Assembly: GCA_045543495.1 (NCBI GenBank)
Contig: JAZQMO010000066.1
Span: 45,866-109,865 of the forward strand
Length of the DNA stretch: 64,000 nt
DNA from: RGIG5579 sp045543495
GTDB lineage: Bacteria > Bacillota > Clostridia > Oscillospirales > SIG627
Direction of reading: 5' to 3'
Under the pieces are notes generated by a model. The model ran no database searches and was not told the origin of the DNA. It was given only the letters and a program-made list of their open reading frames with translations. This document shows, one piece after another, positions 43,533 to 51,911 of the stretch; within the stretch, counting starts at the first letter, position 1, and every line of letters starts with the position of its first letter. The position numbers and the translations under genes were made by a program.

Positions 43533-43561
43533 ATTATAAAAGATTTTGGCTTTTATGTCAA
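43533..43561 (-). promoter_or_regulatory. promoter of the metallo-beta-lactamase-pepD unit
   Basis: On the minus strand TTGACA (43561-43556), 17 bases, TATAAT (43538-43533): near-consensus. Confidence 0.85.
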
Positions 43562-43565
43562 GAAA

Positions 43566-44366
43566 TCAGTACCACTCCCGAGGAATGGGGGCGTGGTCTG
43601 CCAAAAGCTCCCGTCCGCAGGCCTTTTCATAGATCTGCCCCATCACCTCGGCCATTTTCACAGTGTCACAAAGCTGTGCCTCGGCGGAGCCGAAGGTGCC
43701 GTAGCGAATAGCACCGCAGGAGGAAAAGGGAGCCTCAAATTTCCCGAAGCGCTCGGAGACATCCCCGATCTCGCTTTCATCAAACACATAAAAATCTCGG
43801 GTGGAAGTGCTACCGTCCTTGCGGCGGATCTTAAGGCTTACAGGCTCGGAAAAATAGCGCTTTTTGCCCACCAGGATCTCCTCCACGGCGTGAAGAAAGG
43901 TGTTTTTCGTTTGATCCACCCCAAGAAGGAGAACGCTCCCCTCCCAAGGGATCAATTTTCCGTAACAGCCGTGGGGTGCGGTGGGGGTATCCACCCTCTC
44001 CTCCTCTTCCATATAAGACAGAATTCTTTTTTCGTCCCCGAAAAAGGCAATGGAATGGGTGGGATTTTCGCTGATGATGGCATCGGGGGAGGCCGAGGCC
44101 ACCTGCGGCAGAACGCCGATACAGGGATTGAGATGATTCAGATCCAGAGAGAATTCCCTACCTTCGATATAATTATCCCAAGTATGGGTGGGGATCATTA
44201 AAATGCCGCCTCTTGCGGTAATATGCTCCCTGAGAGCGGTGAGCACGGCTTCGGCACCGCCCTGAACAGGGCCGATGCCCTTTAGAGAGGTATGAACCAA
44301 AACGGGGCGATCCTGCGGGACGCCAAGCTTCTTCAAATCCCGAAGCAAGGATTCTTTCGTATGCAT
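43566..44366 (-). CDS. AAC(3)-family N-acetyltransferase
   Basis: The 266-residue protein belongs to the AAC(3)/YokD fold that uses acetyl-CoA: VLVHTSLKGIG, AVLTALREHITARGGILMIPTHTW and NPTHSIAFFG with the family His. These folds include antibiotic acetyltransferases, but many clostridial members are chromosomal and of unknown substrate; nothing here points to resistance. The start at 44366 follows AAAAGGAGGGAGAAT. Confidence 0.85.
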   Translation of the reverse strand: MHTKESLLRDLKKLGVPQDRPVLVHTSLKGIGPVQGGAEAVLTALREHITARGGILMIPTHTWDNYIEGREFSLDLNHLNPCIGVLPQVASASPDAIISENPTHSIAFFGDEKRILSYMEEEERVDTPTAPHGCYGKLIPWEGSVLLLGVDQTKNTFLHAVEEILVGKKRYFSEPVSLKIRRKDGSTSTRDFYVFDESEIGDVSERFGKFEAPFSSCGAIRYGTFGSAEAQLCDTVKMAEVMGQIYEKACGRELLADHAPIPREWY

Positions 44367-44387
44367 ATTCTCCCTCCTTTTCCCCCT

Positions 44388-44416
44388 ATTGTAGCACAAA
44401 AAGGAAAAGAAGGCAA
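44388..44416 (-). promoter_or_regulatory. promoter of the AAC(3)-like gene
   Basis: On the minus strand TTGCCT (44416-44411), 17 bases, TACAAT (44393-44388). Confidence 0.6.
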
Positions 44417-44422
44417 GAAAAA

Positions 44423-44448
44423 GCCCCCTGCAGGAGCAGGGGGCGAAA
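44423..44448 (-). terminator. terminator of the EF-G-like gene
   Basis: On the minus strand GCCCCCTGC-TCCT-GCAGGGGGC followed by TTTTTC, four bases after the stop region of the EF-G-like gene. Confidence 0.8.
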
Positions 44449-44452
44449 CTAT

Positions 44453-46504
44453 TTATACCTTGGCAGCGGCGATGATCTTTTCAGAAACGGCAGCAGGAAC
44501 CTCTTCGTAATGATCGTAGTAATAGGTGAAGCTTGCTCTGCCCTGGCTGATGGCACGGAGGGCGTGAACGTAATCGTTCATTTCGGCCTCGGGAACCTCG
44601 GCCTCCACCACGCTCCAGCCACGCTTGGTCTCGCTCTGCTCCATTCCCATAATTCTGCCGCGGCGCTTGTTCAGATCGCCGATCACATCACCCATTTGGG
44701 AATCGGGCATATAAACGTGCAGCTTTCCGACAGGCTCCAAAAGAACGGGAGCACACTGAGGCAGACCCTCACGGAAGGCGATGGAAGCGGCCATCTTAAA
44801 GGACATTTCGGAGGAGTCTACATCGTGATAGGAGCCGTCATAGAGATTGGCGGCAAGACCCACCACGGGGAAGCCCGCCAAAACACCCTTGGACATACAC
44901 TCCTGCAGACCCTTTTCCACGGCGGGATGGAAATTCTTGGGCACGGAGCCGCCGAAGATGGACTCGGTAAAGGTGAGACCCTCGTCCTCTCCGGGAGAGA
45001 ACTCGATCTTGACATGGCCATACTGACCGTGGCCGCCGGACTGCTTCTTATGCTTGCCCTCTACCTTGCAGGACTTTCTGATGGTCTCACGGTAAGCGAT
45101 CTTCTTTTCACCCAAAACCACCTCCACGCCGTAGCGAGCCTTCATTTTGGCTAGGGTGATCTCCAAATGCGTGCCGCCCAGACCCGAAAGGAGCATCTGA
45201 CCGGTCTCACGGTTCACCTCATATTTCAAGGTAAGATCCTCTTCCAAAAGCTTGGTCACGGCGGTGGAGATCTTATCCTCATCGCCCTTGGCCTTGGGAG
45301 CCAGAGACTTTACGTAGAAGGGCAAGGGATACTCGGCGGGAGCGTAGGTCACCTCCCCCGTCCAGCTCAGGGTATCGCCCGTGGCGGCGGAAAGCTTGGA
45401 GACCATACCAAGATCACCGCAGGAAAGCTCGGGAACCTCCACCTGACCCTTTCCCTTGACGGTATAGATCTTGCCCAGCTTTTCGCTGTCGCCCGTGCGG
45501 GTGTTTTTCAGGGTCATATCCCCCTTCACGGTGCCGCTCATAACCTTGAAGAAGCTCATTTTACCAACGAAGGGATCGGCAATGGTCTTATAGATCAGAA
45601 GCGCGGGAGCGCCCTCTGCCACGATCTCCACCTCAGCTCCGTTGGCGGCCTTTTCGGTGCCCTTGGCGCTGTGGCGGGGGAAGGATTCGGAAATGGAGTT
45701 CATCAGGGTCCAAACACCCCAAAGCTTGGTGGCGCAGCCACAGAAGCACGGAACGATATCGCCGTGGATAATGCCCTCGTGAACGGCGTTGTAGATCTCC
45801 ACCTGGCTGATCTCTTCACCGCCGAAGTATTTGTTCATCAGATTCTCGCTTGTGCCTGCTACAGCCTCCAGAAGCATATCACGGAATTGGTCCACCGCAT
45901 CCATATTCTCCTCGGGAATGGGGAGCACGTGGTGGGTTCCCTTTTCATCAAAGCTGTGGGCTTCCTTGGATACCAGATCGATGGCGCCCTTTACCTCGCC
46001 GTCCCGCACCATGGGAATGGTAATGGGGCAGATGGAGCGGCCGAACTGCTCGTGAAGGGCATTGAGAAGCTTGGCAAAGCGAGCCTCGTTATCATCAAAC
46101 TTATTGATAAAAATAGCCTTGGGCAGACCTGCCTCGGTGGCCTTATCCCAGCCCAGCTCGGTACCCACCTGAATGCCTGCCTTGGCATCCACCACGATAA
46201 TGGCGCTGTCTGCCACACGGACGGCCTGAGAGACCTCACCCGTAAAGCCGGGGTAACCGGGGGTATCCATCACGTTGATCTTAATATCCTTCCACATTAC
46301 GGGAGCCTGCGCAGAAGCAACGGAGATCTTTCTGCGGATGGCCTCCGGATCAAAATCAAAATTGGTATTTCCGTCGGCTACCTTGCCCAGTCTGTCAGAA
46401 CCGCCGGAAAGATACAGCATTGCCTCAGCCAAAGAGGTTTTTCCGGAGCCTGAATGCCCCAGAAGGACAATGTTGCGGATTCGTTTCATATCAATGCTTG
46501 CCAT
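44453..46504 (-). CDS. elongation factor G-like GTPase with altered G motifs
   Basis: The 683-residue protein has the five-domain EF-G layout, including the domain IV-like region with RESIFGGSVPKNFHPAVEKG and the C-terminal GRIMGMEQSE. It differs from true EF-G in the GTPase motifs: G1 is GHSGSGKTS, the switch I block is RRKISVASA instead of RGITI, and G3 is DTPGYPGF where the catalytic His of DTPGH is Tyr. G4 NKFD is intact. Such EF-G-like proteins are second copies, not the main translocase. The start at 46504 follows AAAGGAGGAAAAAACC. Confidence 0.88.
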   Translation of the reverse strand: MASIDMKRIRNIVLLGHSGSGKTSLAEAMLYLSGGSDRLGKVADGNTNFDFDPEAIRRKISVASAQAPVMWKDIKINVMDTPGYPGFTGEVSQAVRVADSAIIVVDAKAGIQVGTELGWDKATEAGLPKAIFINKFDDNEARFAKLLNALHEQFGRSICPITIPMVRDGEVKGAIDLVSKEAHSFDEKGTHHVLPIPEENMDAVDQFRDMLLEAVAGTSENLMNKYFGGEEISQVEIYNAVHEGIIHGDIVPCFCGCATKLWGVWTLMNSISESFPRHSAKGTEKAANGAEVEIVAEGAPALLIYKTIADPFVGKMSFFKVMSGTVKGDMTLKNTRTGDSEKLGKIYTVKGKGQVEVPELSCGDLGMVSKLSAATGDTLSWTGEVTYAPAEYPLPFYVKSLAPKAKGDEDKISTAVTKLLEEDLTLKYEVNRETGQMLLSGLGGTHLEITLAKMKARYGVEVVLGEKKIAYRETIRKSCKVEGKHKKQSGGHGQYGHVKIEFSPGEDEGLTFTESIFGGSVPKNFHPAVEKGLQECMSKGVLAGFPVVGLAANLYDGSYHDVDSSEMSFKMAASIAFREGLPQCAPVLLEPVGKLHVYMPDSQMGDVIGDLNKRRGRIMGMEQSETKRGWSVVEAEVPEAEMNDYVHALRAISQGRASFTYYYDHYEEVPAAVSEKIIAAAKV

Positions 46505-46828
46505 GGTTTTTTCCTCCTTTGCCCCGAATATTTCCGGAGCATGCAAATTTTTCCCGAGGGACGGGACGATAAGGGATCTCGCTCGTTTCGAAATCTTTAC
46601 TTAACATTTTTATTATAAATCATTCATAAAATTATTGCAATATTTTCTTTCTCTTTGTGAAATGTGCAAAAAAGCAGAAATTTTACAAAAGAAATTGTGC
46701 ATTTTTTACAAGGGAGAGAAAAACAAGGGGCAAAAGGTGGAAAAAATGGCCGAAAATCGGCATTTTTCCTAAAAAATCGAAAGGATGCAAAAACAGGCAG
46801 AAGCCGCAGCTTCTGCCTGTTTTCAGTA
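46505..46828. other. intergenic region between EF-G-like gene and deacetylase-like gene
   Basis: This AT-rich gap of 324 bases holds the EF-G-like promoter on the minus strand (TTGCAA at 46640-46635, 17 bases, TATAAT at 46617-46612), about 110 bases before that gene. It also has a small hairpin near 46747-46775 (GGCCGA-AAAT-CGGC-like) and the terminator of the neighbouring gene at 46792-46821. No convincing gene is present. Confidence 0.5.
46792..46821 (-). terminator. terminator of the deacetylase-like gene
   Basis: AACAGGCAGAAGC-CGCA-GCTTCTGCCTGTT, followed on the minus strand by TTTTG. Confidence 0.8.
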
Positions 46829-48022
46829 TTATTTTAAGGTGATGACGGAGGAGGCGCCACGCTGGATCTTGTAGTTCACAAAATCACGGCGGGTCTCATA
46901 CTCCGTTATGGTGCCGCCCTCGCAGGCGGGCATTCTCTCACCCTTCTTAATGGAAATAAAGAGGTCGGGGCGAGCAGAGGCGGGAATAAATGCCGCATCC
47001 AAAAGCTTGTCGGACTCGGTCAGATCAAGGATCACGCTGCCATCCTTCTCCTCCACCTTGGCGGTGTGGCGGTAGAGCTTCTGGAAGTGCGCAAAGGCCA
47101 CATCACGGGAAATGATAACGCCGAACATTTCACCGTAGGCATCCCAGTAGCGGATCCAGCCATCCAGATTCTCCAAATTCTTCTTGGGATTGAAGCGCAG
47201 GAAGTTGACCCAATGGCCGCCGTTGAGACCGATCAGTTCCATATCGAGAACGGGCTGAACCTCGGGATCCAGATCATACACCTCCCAAGGACCCATAGCC
47301 TTATCCTTGGAGTTGCAGATCACGCCGTCTGCCACGATGGTACCGTCCTTCAAGAGGTCGGACCAGAAGGGACGGAATTGCTTGGGGCCGGAGCCGTTAT
47401 GCCAGAACTGAATTCCATACTCGTGCAGGATCTTGGTCAGTCTGCCCTGAGGGAAGGCATCTCTTGCACCGCAGGGAGAAGCATAGGAGCGCACGGGGCC
47501 GGGGAAGCCGGCATCACGGAAGATCTCAAAGAAGGCATCAAAATGAGCACGAAGGAAATCATCGGGAGCCAGGTGCTTGGGATTGCCCTTCACCATTCCC
47601 TCCGGAATGAAAGCCTCCCCTTCTCCGATGAATACACCGTTATCATCCCACATAGCGTGGAGAAGGCCGTGGAGACCGAATTCAATATATTCTGTGGTCT
47701 GCAAATAATCTATAATACGCTTACATTCCGCATCATCCCAATACTCAGAGCCTTCCCAATCTTTAGCCCATTTGCTGGAATTGGGAACAGAGGCAAGAAG
47801 CTTCTTTCTGTCCCACTCACCGATGACCAGCATACAGTTGATCTTCTGATTCAGTCCCTTACCGACCTCCTCGATGATCTGATAGTCCTCCATAAAATGC
47901 TTACGGGGAATGCCCGTTCTGGAGGGCTGACCTTGGTCTCTCTGGTCTCTGCCGTAAAGCCAACCGATATCATCCAGAACCAGCTGCATGGGCTTGGGGA
48001 TCGACATATTTGCTTGCTTCAT
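46829..48022 (-). CDS. deacetylase-like TIM-barrel protein of unknown function
   Basis: The 397-residue protein is not firmly assigned. It shows features of the NodB-type polysaccharide deacetylase fold: LVLDDIGW near residue 15 (as in TFDD), HGLLHAMW (HxxxH) and VRSYASPCGARD (near the RxPxG motif). The C-terminal 80 residues are beta-rich and may bind sugar. It has no signal peptide. AAGGAGATTGAAACA precedes the ATG. Its own promoter and terminator make it a single-gene unit within a region of carbohydrate-related genes. Confidence 0.5.
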   Translation of the reverse strand: MKQANMSIPKPMQLVLDDIGWLYGRDQRDQGQPSRTGIPRKHFMEDYQIIEEVGKGLNQKINCMLVIGEWDRKKLLASVPNSSKWAKDWEGSEYWDDAECKRIIDYLQTTEYIEFGLHGLLHAMWDDNGVFIGEGEAFIPEGMVKGNPKHLAPDDFLRAHFDAFFEIFRDAGFPGPVRSYASPCGARDAFPQGRLTKILHEYGIQFWHNGSGPKQFRPFWSDLLKDGTIVADGVICNSKDKAMGPWEVYDLDPEVQPVLDMELIGLNGGHWVNFLRFNPKKNLENLDGWIRYWDAYGEMFGVIISRDVAFAHFQKLYRHTAKVEEKDGSVILDLTESDKLLDAAFIPASARPDLFISIKKGERMPACEGGTITEYETRRDFVNYKIQRGASSVITLK

Positions 48023-48122
48023 TGTTTCAATCTCCTTCTATTTCACTTTATTTTAATACAATAACGGAAAAGATGCCACGCTGAAATTTACAGGGGAGCA
48101 CAAAAAATACCTTTCTTTCCCC

Positions 48123-48151
48123 TTTATAAACCATTTTCATAGGAATGTCAA
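48123..48151 (-). promoter_or_regulatory. promoter of the deacetylase-like gene
   Basis: On the minus strand TTGACA (48151-48146), 17 bases, TATAAA (48128-48123). Confidence 0.7.
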
Positions 48152-48209
48152 GGGATTTTAAGGAGTTATTAGCACATTTTAAAGATTACTTTTCTCTACA
48201 AAAGAAAGA

Positions 48210-48258
48210 TTGACACAAAGGGGAAAAGAAGGATATAATATCCATAACGAATCGTTAT
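48210..48258 (+). promoter_or_regulatory. asparaginase promoter with 15-base palindrome
   Basis: TTGACA (48210-48215), 18 bases, TATAAT (48234-48239), then the perfect palindrome ATAACGA-A-TCGTTAT at 48244-48258, where transcription should begin. The palindrome is well placed for a repressor operator. Confidence 0.7.
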
Positions 48259-48278
48259 TTTGGAAAGGATGACAGGCC

Positions 48279-49265
48279 ATGAAACCACACATTCATATCA
48301 TCTCCACGGGAGGGACCATTGCCTGTGCACCCGCTGAGGCTCTGCGGGCAACGGGCTACCACGAAATGCCCTTTACGGCCGAGGCTCTTCTGTCCTCTCT
48401 GCCCCACATAGATCGGGACTATTGCCTTTCGGCAGAAGAGATCTTTCGGGTGGACAGCAGTGACCTAACGGAGGAAAACCTCCTATCTCTCGCAAGGCGG
48501 GTGGGAGAGGTTTTGTCCCGCAAGGAGGTGGACGGGGTGGTGATCACCCACGGAACGGATACCATGGAGGAAACAGCCTTTTTCTTACATCTTACGGTGA
48601 AAAGTGACAAGCCTGTTGTATTGACGGGAGCCATGCGCCCCACAGGCGCCGTGGGAGAGGACGGGCCGAGAAATCTCCTCTCCGCCATTCGCACGGCAGG
48701 AGATCAGGAAAGCGGGGGAAAAGGAGTTCTCGTGGTCTTTGACGATCGGATCTGGCCTGCCAGAGACCTCAGAAAGGCCTCCACCTACCACATTTCCCCT
48801 TACACCTGCAGTGAAGGCGGCCCCTTGGGCACGGTGATCGAGAAGCCACGCTTTTACTACGCTCCCACCCGTCCCCACACAACAAAAAGCGAATTTGATA
48901 TATCGGGGGTCACATCCCTTCCCAAGGTGGAGATCCATTGGGGCAAGATCGGAGAGGACGGCGCTCTCCTTCAGGCGCTCCTTTCCTCGGGCTGTGACGG
49001 GGTGATCCTGGCGGCGGCGGGAAACGGTACCCTCCCTGCCCGACTGCGTGAGCGGATCCAAAAGGCCGAAGCGGGGCCCTTTCTGGTTCGCTCCTCCCGA
49101 ACCCTCAGCGGCTTTATCTCCCCCGACGGCGACCACTCCGACCGAGAGGACAGGCTCATCCCCGGGGGCAGCTTCACGCCGCAAAAGGCAAGACTTTTGC
49201 TTCAGCTTGCCTTGACCAAAACGCAGGATTATGATAAGCTCTGCGAAATTTTTGACCGATATTGA
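48279..49265 (+). CDS. L-asparaginase-like amidohydrolase
   Basis: The 328-residue enzyme hydrolyses asparagine to aspartate and ammonia. It has STGGTIAC at the N-terminus with the first catalytic Thr, VITHGTDTMEETAFFL with the second Thr and the Asp-Lys pair region, and TGAMRP. No signal peptide, so cytoplasmic. AAAGGATGACAGGCC precedes the ATG. A palindrome overlaps the promoter. The 200s region of the usual type I or II enzyme is shorter at the C-terminus, so the subtype is uncertain. Confidence 0.92.
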   Translation: MKPHIHIISTGGTIACAPAEALRATGYHEMPFTAEALLSSLPHIDRDYCLSAEEIFRVDSSDLTEENLLSLARRVGEVLSRKEVDGVVITHGTDTMEETAFFLHLTVKSDKPVVLTGAMRPTGAVGEDGPRNLLSAIRTAGDQESGGKGVLVVFDDRIWPARDLRKASTYHISPYTCSEGGPLGTVIEKPRFYYAPTRPHTTKSEFDISGVTSLPKVEIHWGKIGEDGALLQALLSSGCDGVILAAAGNGTLPARLRERIQKAEAGPFLVRSSRTLSGFISPDGDHSDREDRLIPGGSFTPQKARLLLQLALTKTQDYDKLCEIFDRY

Positions 49266-49284
49266 AAAGAAAAAAGCACTCTTT

Positions 49285-49321
49285 TGCGAGACTTCTTATA
49301 AGGAAGTCTCGCAGTTTTTTT
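49285..49321 (+). terminator. terminator of the asparaginase gene
   Basis: TGCGAGACTTC-TTATAAG-GAAGTCTCGCA followed by a T run. Confidence 0.85.
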
Positions 49322-49338
49322 ATCCGGGATAACAAAAA

Positions 49339-49376
49339 AACAGGCTTACAAAAATTACAAAAAGCCTGTTTTTTTG
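49339..49376. terminator. terminator of the GH28 gene
   Basis: AACAGGCTT and AAGCCTGTT flank a 14-base loop, with T runs on both sides, just after the GH28 stop on the minus strand. Confidence 0.7.
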
Positions 49377-49390
49377 ATTGAAATGACGGA

Positions 49391-50806
49391 TCAAATTTTT
49401 TTGGGGAAGGCCTGATAGACCTCCCAGGTGCCGTCCTCCTTTCGGCGGACACGCTTGCCTTCCTCAATATCCTTGCGGTCCAAAATACCCGTTCCCCAAG
49501 GATGGGCCTCGACGCACTCCTCCCAAGTGGCCTTTTGCACTCGGATGGGGGTGGAGCGGATCACTTCCACGCACCCCTCGGTGGCAGAGAGAATGTGGGG
49601 ATCCTCATAGCCCTCCAGGGTGCAGTCCTCAAAGATGATCTTCTCGTAATTGGCCGCCACGAACAAAGGCTCCTTTTCACAGCCCTTACGGCAAGCGATG
49701 GTACAGTTTTTGTAGGTGCAGGTGACCTTTTCGTTCTCATCGCCCCACAGCATACCGGCACGGATCAGATCCCCGAAATAGCAGTTTTCAAAGGTGATCT
49801 GCCGCAGGGAGCGATTGCAGCACCACACGTGCAGGCCGTCAAACTGCAGGCGGATCAGGTCTCTTGCCTGCAAAAAACGGAAATTGCGGATCACAATATT
49901 TTCCGCAGGCTTTCGCAGCTCGGCTCGGTAGTCGCAGTAGTAGGAAAAGGGGGTGGTGCACTCGTGGCGACAGGTTTCATCGGTCAATTCTCCGCGAGCC
50001 TTCTTTTCATCGGAAAGATGCTTGCGGAAGCCGAAGCGGCGCTCTGTGGAAACGCAGTTTTCCACCAGAATATTGTTGCCGCCCAAGCGCAGGATCTGAC
50101 AGGCGGAATTAAGCTTGCAGTTGCGGATGATCACATCGTGATCGTCAAAGCCTGCCACGGCGTCATCCCCCGTATGGATTTCGCAATCCTCAATGAGAAC
50201 ATTGTCACAGGTGCGGATATCGACTCCGTCGTGGCCGCCGAAGATGGAAACGCCTCGAACGGTAATGTTTTGGGTTTGGAATATGGCGTGGCACCAGTTG
50301 GCGCTGTTGACGAAGGTATAGCCCTCCAGATGGACGTTTTTGCATCTCCAGATGCTCATACCGTGAGGGCCGCGAAAGCCATTCTCCCCATCGGGTATCT
50401 GAGCGCAGTTGTCGCCGTCAAGATAGGAGCCTTTTTCCCCGATGACGGAAATATTCTCGGCATCCAGCGCACGGATCAGGGCGTTGCACCAATCGCTGGT
50501 GGCCACGGCAGAGCGGCAGGTTGGGGGTGTGTCACCGATGGGCTCCACGGTCACAGGCTCGATGGGGTCGGACAGAAAGGCATCATAATCGTCGGGATTG
50601 CGACTGCCCTTCAAATAGGCCCCCGCCTCCAGATACAGCTGAACATTGGAACGAAGGCGCAGGCCGCCTGTCAGGTAGATCCCACAGGGGATCACCACTC
50701 GGCCTCCCCCTGCCAAAAAGCAATCATCAATGGCCTTTTGGATCTTTTCGGTCTGCAGCTGATCGGAAAAATGGGCACCGTAATCACGGATGTTGAATTC
50801 TCTCAT
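49391..50806 (-). CDS. glycoside hydrolase family 28-like (polygalacturonase) protein
   Basis: The 471-residue protein is a right-handed beta-helix of the pectate-lyase superfamily. It opens with NIRDYGAHFSDQLQTEKIQKAIDDC (the GH28 N-terminal pattern) and has HDGVDIRTCDNVLIEDCEIHTGDDAVAG, corresponding to the NTDGID and GDD catalytic aspartates. The usual GHG motif is not visible. No signal peptide, so it probably acts on imported oligogalacturonides or other oligosaccharides. The ATG at 50806 follows AAAGGAGACTTGAT. A LysR regulator is divergent. Confidence 0.88.
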   Translation of the reverse strand: MREFNIRDYGAHFSDQLQTEKIQKAIDDCFLAGGGRVVIPCGIYLTGGLRLRSNVQLYLEAGAYLKGSRNPDDYDAFLSDPIEPVTVEPIGDTPPTCRSAVATSDWCNALIRALDAENISVIGEKGSYLDGDNCAQIPDGENGFRGPHGMSIWRCKNVHLEGYTFVNSANWCHAIFQTQNITVRGVSIFGGHDGVDIRTCDNVLIEDCEIHTGDDAVAGFDDHDVIIRNCKLNSACQILRLGGNNILVENCVSTERRFGFRKHLSDEKKARGELTDETCRHECTTPFSYYCDYRAELRKPAENIVIRNFRFLQARDLIRLQFDGLHVWCCNRSLRQITFENCYFGDLIRAGMLWGDENEKVTCTYKNCTIACRKGCEKEPLFVAANYEKIIFEDCTLEGYEDPHILSATEGCVEVIRSTPIRVQKATWEECVEAHPWGTGILDRKDIEEGKRVRRKEDGTWEVYQAFPKKI

Positions 50807-50833
50807 ATCAAGTCTCCTTTTTTTGCTACCTTC

Positions 50834-50862
50834 ATCATACACAAGACGGCAAAAAAAGTAAA
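50834..50862 (-). promoter_or_regulatory. promoter of the GH28 gene
   Basis: On the minus strand TTTACT (50862-50857), 17 bases, TATGAT (50839-50834). Confidence 0.65.
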
Positions 50863-50920
50863 GTAAATTTTCATTAAAGCATTTTCAATCTTTTTTAAGT
50901 TTTGATTCTTCCCTTTCAAA

Positions 50921-50949
50921 TTGACAAGTCTATTAAAATATGGTAGGCT
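50921..50949 (+). promoter_or_regulatory. promoter of the lysR-like gene
   Basis: TTGACA (50921-50926), 17 bases, TAGGCT (50944-50949); the -10 is weak, as in genes that need activation. Confidence 0.5.
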
Positions 50950-50979
50950 TTTGTTATCCTATGTTGAGAGGTATTTCAA

Positions 50980-51873
50980 ATGGAAATCAATCAACTCAAA
51001 TATTTCAAGGCCGTGGCGGATTTGGGAAAGATCACGGCGGCCGCCGCTGAGCTGTATGTAACACCCCCTACCATTTCCACCTCCATTTCCACCTTGGAGC
51101 AGGAGCTGGATATGCAGCTTTTTCATCGCACGGGGAACAGACTCATTCTGAACCGTCAGGGTGAGATCTTTTTGGAATATGTCAATTATATTTTAGACAG
51201 CGTTGCCGATGCCCAAAACGATCTGCGGGAAAGCCTGAACGATCGGAAAAACAGCGTCATCGTTGCCTCTTCCTCGGCCAATCTCTTTGCTGATCTGTTC
51301 TGCGATTTTACCGTCACCCACCCGGACATTCCCCTGACCACCTCTAACATTCATCCGAGAGACATTACCTCGGCGGGGATCAACTCCCGTTTTTCCTTTT
51401 TGTTGGCCTCGGAGCAGGAGGCTCCTCGGGCTTATACCGACCACTGCGAGAGTCTTTGCCTGTTTGAGGACGCTCCCGCCCTTTTGATGCACCCTGAGCA
51501 TCCCTTGGCACATAAAGAGAAGATCTCTCCCCAAGAGCTTTGCGGCAAAAAAGTGGTCTGGCCCCGCATCAATCACGGGCTGAGAGATCAGGTTCTGGCA
51601 GAGTTTGAATCCCTGCACCTTCCCCCTCCCGAGCTTGTTTTGCACAGCCACCAAACCGCCCTGACCATGGTAAAAAAGAATGTGGCGCCCGCTCTGTATA
51701 CCACCCACGGAAGCGCCACCCTCACCGCAGGGCTCAGGCTGATCCCCCTTGATATGCCGAGCTGTCACTGGCAGGTCATGCTCTACCGCAGAAAAAACCA
51801 CAATTTGACCGAGGAGGATCTCCTCTTTCTGGATTATATCAAAAAGTATTATTCCGTCAGAGAATCAAATTAA
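50980..51873 (+). CDS. LysR-family transcriptional regulator
   Basis: The 297-residue protein has the N-terminal winged helix-turn-helix MEINQLKYFKAVADLGKITAAAAELYVTPPTISTSISTLEQELDMQLFHRTGNRLILNRQG and a periplasmic-binding-protein-like sensor domain. It is divergent from the GH28 gene and close to the asparaginase gene, so the GH28 gene is the most likely target. The SGNH hydrolase gene is downstream and convergent. Confidence 0.93.
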   Translation: MEINQLKYFKAVADLGKITAAAAELYVTPPTISTSISTLEQELDMQLFHRTGNRLILNRQGEIFLEYVNYILDSVADAQNDLRESLNDRKNSVIVASSSANLFADLFCDFTVTHPDIPLTTSNIHPRDITSAGINSRFSFLLASEQEAPRAYTDHCESLCLFEDAPALLMHPEHPLAHKEKISPQELCGKKVVWPRINHGLRDQVLAEFESLHLPPPELVLHSHQTALTMVKKNVAPALYTTHGSATLTAGLRLIPLDMPSCHWQVMLYRRKNHNLTEEDLLFLDYIKKYYSVRESN

Positions 51874-51874
51874 G

Positions 51875-51909
51875 AAAAAAGAACGAAGCGATCGCTTCGT
51901 TCTTTTTTC
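51875..51909. terminator. bidirectional terminator after lysR-like and SGNH genes
   Basis: AAAAAAGAACGAAGCG-ATCG-CTTCGTTCTTTTTT, a near-perfect palindrome. Confidence 0.85.
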
Positions 51910-51911
51910 TT

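Noticed and set aside
43566..44366. Acquired aminoglycoside resistance gene
   Set aside because: Family membership in AAC(3) is clear, but base composition fits the chromosome, no mobile element is close, and the family has many members not linked to resistance.
46657..46842. 61-codon plus-strand ORF, Lys/Arg-rich
   Set aside because: It starts in an AT-rich gap without ribosome binding site and ends inside the terminator of the neighbouring gene.
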